Origin: a virus
DNA length: 26,952 nucleotides
Strand: one strand, 5' to 3'
Virus record (IMG/VR): IMGVR_UViG_3300020159_002173
Coordinates: 1 to 26,952 of that record
Part shown: positions 22,317-26,952 of the stretch, piece after piece
Layout: the number at the start of each line of letters is the position of its first letter
How positions within the stretch are numbered: the first letter of the stretch is position 1
The notes under the pieces: generated by a model
What the model saw: only the letters and a program-made list of their open reading frames with translations
Databases searched by the model: none
What the model was told of the DNA's origin: nothing
Program-made: the position numbers and the translations under genes

Positions 22317-22547
22317 ATGGAAATAATAATCATAAACACAGAAGAAACGGGAGACGTTTTTATTGAGACCGAGTTGGACTCGTTAGAGGTGTACGATTCT
22401 ATAAGAGAGGCGTTAGCTGAGTGGCGAGACGATAGCGACATTGAGATTAACGGAGAACTTATTGAGGCTCACTTAAAAAGAAGCTTCAGAGGGTCGGGTC
22501 GCAAGTCAAGGTTAGTGCGCTTTTCGGGTGATATTTTAAATTTGTAA
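22317..22547 (+). CDS. Small protein (76 aa), acidic N-terminal part
   Basis: MEIIIINTEETGDVFIETEL onward; acidic N-terminal two thirds and a basic end (RSFRGSGRKSRLVRFSGD). It has a beta-helix-like start and a helix SIREALAEWRDDSD. No family recognised. It follows the near-leaderless promoter. Confidence 0.65.
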   Translation: MEIIIINTEETGDVFIETELDSLEVYDSIREALAEWRDDSDIEINGELIEAHLKRSFRGSGRKSRLVRFSGDILNL

Positions 22548-22558
22548 ATTTTTAACCC

Positions 22559-22813
22559 ATGAATAATATAACAGAAAAAGAATACGAATTAGCTTGCCTT
22601 CTGCATCATTTGCAAGACGCTCCAAGCAGTTGTGAATTATGCATAGAAGAGATAGGTACAATGATTGCCCATTCTATAAAATGGAGGTTTGACTTATTAA
22701 TAAGAGCATCTGACACTTGCTCTTTATTGAGGGTGCATAAGCCAAAAACTATTGAAGATTGTATTAAAGTAACCATTAAAATTTTAAAATATGCAAAAGA
22801 AATTAGAAATTAA
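22559..22813 (+). CDS. Unknown 84-aa protein with CELC motif
   Basis: Starts MNNITEKEYELACLLHHLQD; contains SSCELCIEE and further Cys in DTCSLL and EDCIKV, perhaps a metal-binding helical bundle. It overlaps the next gene by 23 bases. Function unknown. Confidence 0.65.
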   Translation: MNNITEKEYELACLLHHLQDAPSSCELCIEEIGTMIAHSIKWRFDLLIRASDTCSLLRVHKPKTIEDCIKVTIKILKYAKEIRN

Positions 22814-23180
22814 TATACCGATTCTTGAGAGTCAGATATACAACATAATTAGCAGAAGTGTTTCTGACTTAGATTGGCTTGTGTTCAGCGTTAACACGGG
22901 CAAGGATAGATGGAAAGAGACGCAAAATGTTGCAGAGATTTGCAAACGAATCTCACTTGGGGAGAAGGTGGCTATGTCTCCAAAGCAAGCTGATGATAGT
23001 TATCGATTCTACGGATATCATGACGGGAAGATGCTATCTCTCCTTTCGATAAGAAATGGACTGCATGACGCTTTTATCCATGGGAAACACAAGGATGTGC
23101 TAATGACTCTTGCGATGGAATACTTTGACATCAATACTATAATGTCATTTATAATCTTTCAGTCTCCTCGGAGATACTAA
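22791..23180 (+). CDS. Unknown 129-aa protein
   Basis: Starts MQKKLEINIPILESQIYNII within the end of the previous gene. The region WLVFSVNTGKDRWKETQNVA and DDSYRFYGYHDGKMLSLLSI is compact and mixed alpha/beta. No family recognised. Its last codons coincide with a copy of the 18-bp palindrome that ends at the stop codon. Confidence 0.65.
   Translation: MQKKLEINIPILESQIYNIISRSVSDLDWLVFSVNTGKDRWKETQNVAEICKRISLGEKVAMSPKQADDSYRFYGYHDGKMLSLLSIRNGLHDAFIHGKHKDVLMTLAMEYFDINTIMSFIIFQSPRRY
23161..23178. promoter_or_regulatory. Dispersed 18-bp near-palindrome, copy 8 (gene end)
   Basis: AGTCTCCTCGGAGATACT, ending in the first base of the TAA stop of the 129-aa gene. Placement at the end of a gene matches copies 4 and 9. 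Confidence 0.55.
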
Positions 23181-23204
23181 TTAAATAATAATAAAAAAAA
23201 CAAA

Positions 23205-23600
23205 ATGAACAAGAATTTAATCTTAAAAAGAAGTGTATGCTGTGGAATATTAGAGCGTATGGGAATCAAATGGGTTACCCTTGATGGTATTAGTAAATGT
23301 ATGCCATATATTGAAGGGAGCTCCGATGGCGTTATGTACAGGGTGAACAACTGCCCTTCGTGCGGGGCGTATGTAAGAGATGTTATAATTGGGACGGGAG
23401 CCTTAGGCACTGAGCCCTCATTAGAGGATTGTAGCGACTTACAAGAAAAGGCATTGGGCCTTCTGAGTACTGCCGAAACGCCCAAGCAACTTGACGAACT
23501 AACTACATGGGTACTTAGCGCACACTTTAACAACGAGCTTACAAAAAACATACTAGAATCCATCAATAATAAAAAAGATAGCATTAAATTTGCACAATAA
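23205..23600 (+). CDS. Unknown 131-aa protein with CPSCG zinc-knuckle-like motif
   Basis: Contains SVCCGILERMGIKW and, about residue 50, NNCPSCGAYVRDVIIGTGAL. The CC pair and CPSCG could form one four-Cys zinc site. The C-terminal half is helical (DELTTWVLSAHFNNELTKNI). Family unknown. Leader AATAATAAAAAAAACAAA. Confidence 0.65.
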   Translation: MNKNLILKRSVCCGILERMGIKWVTLDGISKCMPYIEGSSDGVMYRVNNCPSCGAYVRDVIIGTGALGTEPSLEDCSDLQEKALGLLSTAETPKQLDELTTWVLSAHFNNELTKNILESINNKKDSIKFAQ

Positions 23601-23621
23601 TCAAACAATAAACGCACAATA

Positions 23622-23921
23622 ATGAAAGAGACAATATTTGAGTTATACGTAAGTGAGGTTTGTAGCCTTTTCGGGCTAACAAAGCAAGACCTCTTTAGTA
23701 AGAGGTCAGGGAGGATAGTAGCTCATGCCCGTCAATTCCTTTTTTGGATATGCCATAAGAGAGGGATGATGGGTGCTGAGATTGTAAAGTACAGCAAGGC
23801 CTATATAAAACTACACTTAAGCACAGTCTGTTATGGGATAAGAGTTATCTCTAAAAAGGCAGAGGCCGATAATGACTTGGTTAAGTTAGAAAGGAGAATG
23901 CGAGAGTCGGTATCAATATAA
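23622..23921 (+). CDS. DnaA domain IV-like DNA-binding protein
   Basis: This 99-aa protein resembles the stand-alone C-terminal (DNA-box-binding) domain of DnaA: VCSLFGLTKQDLFSKRSGRI matches the V-x-x-x-x-x-V-x-x-x-D-L-x-S-K-x-R-x-x-x-I pattern, AHARQFLFWICHKRG corresponds to the ARQ-x-A-x-x-L helix, and YSKAYIKLHLSTVCYGIRVI takes the place of the GRDHTTVLHAC helix. There is no AAA+ domain. It could bind origin or regulatory DNA of the phage, for instance the central repeats, or compete with host DnaA. It stands just before the recombination genes. Confidence 0.75.
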   Translation: MKETIFELYVSEVCSLFGLTKQDLFSKRSGRIVAHARQFLFWICHKRGMMGAEIVKYSKAYIKLHLSTVCYGIRVISKKAEADNDLVKLERRMRESVSI

Positions 23922-23948
23922 AATTAACAAATAAAAATCAAATAAAAA

Positions 23949-24683
23949 ATGGAACAGAAAACAAAATCAGTGTTTGAAACACTAAGCGCAATTGACCTTT
24001 CGGGTAAGGTTGAGAAGAAAAATAATCTATCTTATGTGTCGTGGGCGCATGCATGGGCAGCCGTTAAGCGATTATACCCGAATACCACATACAGGGTGCA
24101 CGAAACGACAGAGGACTCCCAATTGGGGTTTATGTGCCACACATCTGTAACGATTGAGGGCGAGACCTTGGATATGTGGTTACCCGTAATGGATGGCGAG
24201 AATAAGGTGCTAAAAAGAACGCCTTACACATTCAAAAAAGGCAAGTGGCAAAATGGTCAGAAGGTATTCTTCGATGCGACTGTTGAGCCTGCTAATGGGT
24301 TTGACATTAACAAGACCATCATGAGATGCTTGGTTAAAAATTTAGCAATGTTCGGCTTAGGTATTAATATTTATGCGGGCGAGGATTTGCCACTCGCTGA
24401 TGCTGTAAATGATGCTGTAACTGCTCCTGCAACTGCCCCTGCAACTGCTCCTGCAACTGCTTCTGCAACTGCTCCTGCAACTGCTCCTATTATGTTAAAG
24501 AAGTCATCTGATAATTGGAAGCTTGTAGTTGGGTATATCGAAGCTAATAAGGCAACTCCTTTCGAGGATATATACAAGCAACTACTTAGAAAGTACACAA
24601 TAAGCGGGGTGCTAAAAGCTGAGCTTGAGAAATTACATGGCGGTGTAGAAGAAGTAAAAAAAGGAGGTGATGATGGAAAATAA
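23949..24683 (+). CDS. Single-strand annealing protein, DUF1071 (Sak-type)
   Basis: Residues 1-145 carry the DUF1071 signature: SVFETLSAIDLSGKVEKKNN, LSYVSWAHAWAAVKRLYPNT, and FDINKTIMRCLVKNLAMFGL followed by GINIYAGEDLP. Members anneal complementary single strands in phage recombination. The 244-aa protein then has a low-complexity linker of Thr-Ala-Pro-Ala repeats from a 12-bp tandem repeat (24420-24488), followed by a small helical domain. The next gene, a nuclease, starts inside its 3' end, so annealase and exonuclease form a classic two-component recombination system. Confidence 0.85.
   Translation: MEQKTKSVFETLSAIDLSGKVEKKNNLSYVSWAHAWAAVKRLYPNTTYRVHETTEDSQLGFMCHTSVTIEGETLDMWLPVMDGENKVLKRTPYTFKKGKWQNGQKVFFDATVEPANGFDINKTIMRCLVKNLAMFGLGINIYAGEDLPLADAVNDAVTAPATAPATAPATASATAPATAPIMLKKSSDNWKLVVGYIEANKATPFEDIYKQLLRKYTISGVLKAELEKLHGGVEEVKKGGDDGK
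24420..24488 (+). repeat. 12-bp tandem repeat in the annealase gene
   Basis: Five and three-quarter units of ACTGCTCCTGCA with few changes, encoding the repeated TAPA linker. In-frame length changes here would lengthen or shorten the linker without harm; recent slippage is likely. Confidence 0.8.
24661..24667 (+). promoter_or_regulatory. Strong Shine-Dalgarno sequence before the exonuclease
   Basis: AAGGAGG five bases before the ATG at 24673. Nearly all other genes in the window have only A-rich leaders, so a full SD is exceptional here. It lies in the last codons of the annealase (KKGGDDGK), so part of its conservation may be coding. Confidence 0.5.
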
Positions 24684-25410
24684 TGTAATTGAGCTACTCA
24701 GAAATGATAGCGAGTACTATACAGGGGAGGGGAGAAAATATCTCTCCAACTCTGATATAGGGACTTTGATTTCTAACCCCAAAAAATTTGGGACTCCTCG
24801 TGATGATAGTAAGGAGCTTATCCAAGGCAGATTGTTTCACCAAGTACTTATAGAGCCGAGCAAGGTGGATTTAACTCATGTTGTTGATACTTCTACAAGG
24901 ACAACTAAAGAGTACAAGGAGTATTTAAAGAACAACGGGCTTACTATAGCCCTATTAAAATCGGATGTCGAAGATGTAAAGTTGTGGTGCTCTGCCATGA
25001 GTGGCAATATTATCATCTATGATGAGATATACAAGCCGGGTAATTTATACGAAGAGCCTGCTATAGGAGAGATTAACGGACTTGCTTGGAAGGGCAAGGC
25101 TGACATAATCACTGACGAATGTATCATAGACCTTAAGACCACATCTGACATAAGTAAGTTCTCCCGAAATGCATACATATACAACTACGATTCTCAAGCG
25201 TATATTTATCAAACATTATTTGGCAAGCCTATGAAATTCTTTGTTGTATGCAAGGCTACATTGCAAGTAGGCGTTTTTACGCCAACAGAAAGCTTTATTG
25301 ATAATGGCAGAAGAAAGGTAGAGAGAGCAGTAGCTATTTACGAGCAATATTTTGGGGCTAACAAGACAGATGACATCAATAATTTTGTTGTTAAGATGGA
25401 CTTGTATTAG
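24673..25410 (+). CDS. PD-(D/E)XK exonuclease (DUF3799-like)
   Basis: I use ATG 24673, correctly spaced from the SD; in-frame GTG 24667 and ATG 24670 are alternatives. The 245-aa protein has the order of RecE/exonuclease VIII-type nucleases: YLSNSDIGTLISNPKKFG, GRLFHQVLIEP (motif H), YEEPA (candidate Glu), KGKADIITDECIIDLKTTSD (the D-x-K core, IIDLKTT) and YDSQAYIYQTLFG (Gln-Ala-Tyr motif). It should resect double-stranded ends for the annealing protein encoded upstream. The stop codon is followed at once by a palindrome copy. Confidence 0.85.
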   Translation: MENNVIELLRNDSEYYTGEGRKYLSNSDIGTLISNPKKFGTPRDDSKELIQGRLFHQVLIEPSKVDLTHVVDTSTRTTKEYKEYLKNNGLTIALLKSDVEDVKLWCSAMSGNIIIYDEIYKPGNLYEEPAIGEINGLAWKGKADIITDECIIDLKTTSDISKFSRNAYIYNYDSQAYIYQTLFGKPMKFFVVCKATLQVGVFTPTESFIDNGRRKVERAVAIYEQYFGANKTDDINNFVVKMDLY

Positions 25411-25426
25411 TATCTTTGAAGACACT
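25409..25426. promoter_or_regulatory. Dispersed 18-bp near-palindrome, copy 9 (gene end)
   Basis: AGTATCTTTGAAGACACT; its first two bases are the end of the TAG stop codon of the exonuclease. It has the most divergent centre of the set but keeps the eight invariant bases. Confidence 0.5.
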
Positions 25427-25494
25427 GAGTTCGCTTTATAGCCATGGATGAGGTGAGCTTGGTATATATAGACCATGGCAAAAAAACAATTATT

Positions 25495-25773
25495 ATGCAA
25501 GAACAAGAAAAAATCTTCGCAAACGGGTTTTCGTTCAAGAGAAACGAAAAAGCCCCTGACTTTGTTGTAGGGAGAATGAGTATGAAAGTTGATGACGCTA
25601 TCGCTTTCCTCAAGGAAAATGAGAAGCGTGGGTATGTCAACGTAAACGTCAAGAAAGCCCGTAGCGGCAACTTTTATGTTGAACTCGACACATTCGAACC
25701 TACAGGCAAGGCGGCACTTGACCCAACAAGCACAGGTACAGGTAGTGTACAAAAAGACGACCTGCCATTTTAG
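25495..25773 (+). CDS. SSB-like single-stranded-DNA-binding protein
   Basis: I take ATG 25495, preceded by an A-rich leader; ATG 25444 would add 17 residues. The 92-aa protein reads MQEQEKIFANGFSFKRNEKA with a short beta-rich body (FVVGRMSMKVDDAIAFLKEN, YVNVNVKKARSGNFYVELDT) and ends in KDDLPF after a flexible Gly/Ser/Thr-rich linker. The acidic tip DDLPF mimics the DDDIPF tail with which SSB recruits partner proteins. Placement after annealase and exonuclease supports a role in recombination or replication. The OB fold itself is not certain from the sequence. Confidence 0.65.
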   Translation: MQEQEKIFANGFSFKRNEKAPDFVVGRMSMKVDDAIAFLKENEKRGYVNVNVKKARSGNFYVELDTFEPTGKAALDPTSTGTGSVQKDDLPF

Positions 25774-25787
25774 TGGGGAGTTAAATA

Positions 25788-25824
25788 AAATCAGGAATCA
25801 AAGCAATGCGGTTCCTGATTTTTA
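25788..25824 (+). terminator. Rho-independent terminator after the SSB-like gene
   Basis: AAATCAGGAA (25788-25797) pairs with TTCCTGATTT (25812-25821), a 10-bp stem with a 14-base loop, running into TTTTT. It closes the recombination operon and precedes about 100 bases (25825-25928) without visible signal before the DUF1599 gene. Confidence 0.7.
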
Positions 25825-25928
25825 ATCTTTTCAATTAGAAGAGTTGTCAAAGAAGCTAAATTAACTATCGAATATCATTGCGTTTATTCGGAAGAAAATG
25901 CTAAAAATAGCAATAAATAAATATAAAA

Positions 25929-26228
25929 ATGACACAAGAAGAACAAGTAAAACATTTTGAAGTATTAACTACTCAAATGAAAGAAATCCTTTTTAAGAAA
26001 GGTAATGATTATGCAAATACTGATAGACTTTCTAATTTTAAATTAGCCGGTGGTATTTGTGGACTAAAAGCAGAGCAAAACTGCTTGTCGATAATAGCTA
26101 CAAAAGTGGCAAGGTTGGGTGTTTTATTAAATTCAGATAAAGCACCGAATAATGAGAGTATTCAAGATAGTGTTTTGGATTTAGCTAATTACTCTATTTT
26201 ATTATCAATGATTTTAAACGACAAATAA
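25929..26228 (+). CDS. DUF1599-type protein (nucleotide modification associated domain 1)
   Basis: 99 residues with the family's landmarks: KKGNDYANTDRLSNFKLAGG (K-G-x-D-Y-A and N-F-K), TKVARLGVLLN (K-x-x-R) and NESIQDSVLDLANYSILLSM (N-E-S, D-S, D-L-x-N-Y). Proteins of this type occur in phages near nucleotide metabolism or DNA modification genes and have an all-helical, MazG-like character. The exact reaction is not known. Its TAA overlaps the ATG of the next gene. Confidence 0.8.
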   Translation: MTQEEQVKHFEVLTTQMKEILFKKGNDYANTDRLSNFKLAGGICGLKAEQNCLSIIATKVARLGVLLNSDKAPNNESIQDSVLDLANYSILLSMILNDK

Positions 26229-26473
26229 TGAAGCTATTTATAACCGGATTTACGCAAGTATTTTTTGTAGCTATCAATACCTTTTTTATAAGCAAAGCTA
26301 TTTATGGTGGTGTTCTTATTTGTGGGTTTTTAATATCATTTGTTTGGTCTTGGAATGTCAAAAAGGTAGCCTTTGGAACTATACAAGATAGACTATGGTA
26401 TTCGTTTGGTGCCGGATTCGGCTCATTGGTAGGTCTTATTGTATCGGTGGCGGTCTTTCAGCATATCAGCTAA
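26228..26473 (+). CDS. Small integral membrane protein (81 aa)
   Basis: At least two, perhaps three membrane spans: FITGFTQVFFVAINTFFISK (about 4-23), YGGVLICGFLISFVWSW (about 26-42) and AGFGSLVGLIVSVAVF (about 62-77), with the polar loop VKKVAFGTIQDRL between. Similar small membrane proteins are familiar from Bacteroidota phages. Its stop codon lies inside the first box of the attC-like site that follows, which marks the probable junction of phage gene and inserted element. Confidence 0.65.
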   Translation: MKLFITGFTQVFFVAINTFFISKAIYGGVLICGFLISFVWSWNVKKVAFGTIQDRLWYSFGAGFGSLVGLIVSVAVFQHIS

Positions 26474-26562
26474 CGGTTTGCGTATATACGAGGTACGCCT
26501 TAACGAAATTTCAAATTATAAACAAATGCTTGTAGGCGTATCTTGTATATACGCTGTTAGGC
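26468..26562 (+). mobile_element. attC-like recombination site 1
   Basis: Outer boxes CTAAC (26470-26474) and GTTAGGC (26556-26562). Between them a 20-base arm (26480-26499, from GCGTATATAC to TACGCC) pairs with a second arm (26535-26554, from GGCGTA to TATACGC) with two mismatches; an unpaired GGTTT on one side and a single T on the other mimic the extrahelical asymmetry of attC sites. The long A/T-rich loop has no coding potential. GTTAGGC fits the GTTRRRY consensus. Confidence 0.6.
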
Positions 26563-26574
26563 GAAGTACTTATT

Positions 26575-26814
26575 ATGGATTTTAGAAAAACATTAAAATA
26601 CCTACGCATTGTGCAAACGGTATCAAACGAAGAAAGACACAAACAAGGATTAAAACGATTAGGTCGTGGCTATTTCAACGCACACAGATTTAATCCATAC
26701 AATCCGCTTAGTTACATATCACTCATTATAATACTAATTGTAGGTATTTTAATGTTTGGCTTTGTCGGATTTTGGAAAGAAACTACAACTCTCAATCCGT
26801 TTCGGTGGGATTAG
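26575..26814 (+). CDS. Putative cassette-borne small membrane protein (79 aa)
   Basis: A basic N-terminal half (MDFRKTLKYLRIVQTVSNEE, RHKQGLKRLGRG) is followed by one membrane span (about 48-67, ISLIIILIVGILMFGFVGFW) and a short tail ending NPFRWD. It starts 13 bases after the first attC-like site and ends seven bases before the second, the compact gene-plus-attC layout of an integron cassette. The leader differs from the A-rich phage leaders (GAAGTACTTATT). Function unknown; cassette genes often are. Confidence 0.6.
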   Translation: MDFRKTLKYLRIVQTVSNEERHKQGLKRLGRGYFNAHRFNPYNPLSYISLIIILIVGILMFGFVGFWKETTTLNPFRWD

Positions 26815-26820
26815 TATTTC

Positions 26821-26881
26821 GCCTAACTTACCGATAGGCGATAGTTGCCGCCTCGGCAATTTTGCCTATCGAGAGTTAGGT
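26821..26881 (+). mobile_element. attC-like recombination site 2
   Basis: GCCTAAC (26821-26827, RYYYAAC) and GTTAGGT (26875-26881, GTTRRRY) are outer boxes. CGATAGGC (26832-26839) pairs with GCCTATCG (26864-26871), with TTAC against AGA as unpaired, asymmetric spacers. TTGCCG-CCT-CGGCAA (26845-26859) makes a terminal hairpin. GCCTAAC is the exact complement of GTTAGGC at the start of this cassette (26556), as the attC model requires of a cassette and its own site. Confidence 0.7.
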
Positions 26882-26896
26882 GTCCTCGAAGAGACT
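26879..26896. promoter_or_regulatory. Dispersed 18-bp near-palindrome, copy 10
   Basis: GGTGTCCTCGAAGAGACT, overlapping the last three bases of the second attC-like site and preceding the next gene by about 30 bases. It marks return to phage sequence. Confidence 0.55.
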
Positions 26897-26924
26897 AAGT
26901 AAATAATAAACAAAATAAAATAAT

Positions 26925-26952
26925 ATGGGGCATATACAGAATATGACTAACG
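26925..26952 (+). CDS. Start of a gene cut off by the window edge
   Basis: ATG at 26925 after a typical leader (AATAATAAACAAAATAAAAT) opens MGHIQNMTN before the window ends. A second in-frame ATG at 26943 opens MTN, like the 48-aa basic protein MTNIQRK. Too short to identify. Confidence 0.35.

Noticed and set aside
23969-23983. AGTGTTTGAAACACT palindrome at the start of the annealase gene
   Set aside because: It is three bases shorter than the dispersed element and lacks its TC/GA positions; it is explained by the codons for VFETLS.
1-26952. Functional tRNA genes, CRISPR arrays, insertion sequences or transposases
   Set aside because: Looked for on both strands; no full cloverleaf, regularly spaced repeat-spacer array or transposase motif was seen.

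Overview
The window reads as part of a tailed-phage genome whose host is very probably a member of the Bacteroidota. The terminase large subunit and portal protein carry sequence blocks typical of crAss-like phages (order Crassvirales or a close sister group); this is recognition by eye, not a database result. The host call rests on promoters of the form TTTG-N19/20-TAnnTTTG and on A-rich, Shine-Dalgarno-less leaders before almost every gene.

Left arm (1-12646): all but one gene read leftward, tightly packed with short overlaps. From right to left they are: groEL, a small Cys protein and a groES; a rightward winged-helix regulator set between groES and the next genes; then a small acidic protein, holin-like protein, CGC-motif protein, structural protein, a 90-aa unknown, SH3b-CHAP endolysin, coiled-coil protein, jelly-roll-like decoration or fibre protein, a 73-aa unknown, a double GroES-like protein, a 2-oxoglutarate oxygenase-like protein, a small terminase-like protein, TerL, the portal and a truncated acidic scaffold-like protein. 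This is the late morphogenesis and lysis module.

Centre (12647-14596): almost 2 kb without a convincing gene but full of structure. It holds the groEL promoter, a phased array of TGTCG-type iterons with T-tracts, a field of GTCTATA/TATAGAC repeats including a 22-bp direct repeat, and a cluster of hairpins, two of which share one architecture and differ by compensatory changes. It lies between the divergent arms and is the best candidate for the replication origin or master control region.

Right arm (14597-26952): all genes read rightward. It starts with an HTH protein, a tRNA-like element, a MoxR-type AAA+ ATPase and its partner. A run of small unknown proteins follows, including paralogous zinc ribbons. 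Then come a DnaA-domain-IV-like protein and a recombination module: DUF1071 annealing protein, PD-(D/E)XK exonuclease and SSB-like protein. After a terminator come a DUF1599 protein, a membrane protein and one gene bracketed by two attC-like sites, which looks like an integron-type cassette inside the phage.

Ten copies of an 18-bp near-palindrome (consensus AGTSTCYTCGRRGASACT) are scattered through the window, nine of them in the right arm or its upstream control region, often just after stop codons. The two arms of the palindrome do not covary, which argues for a protein-binding operator, possibly of a stoperator type, over an RNA hairpin.
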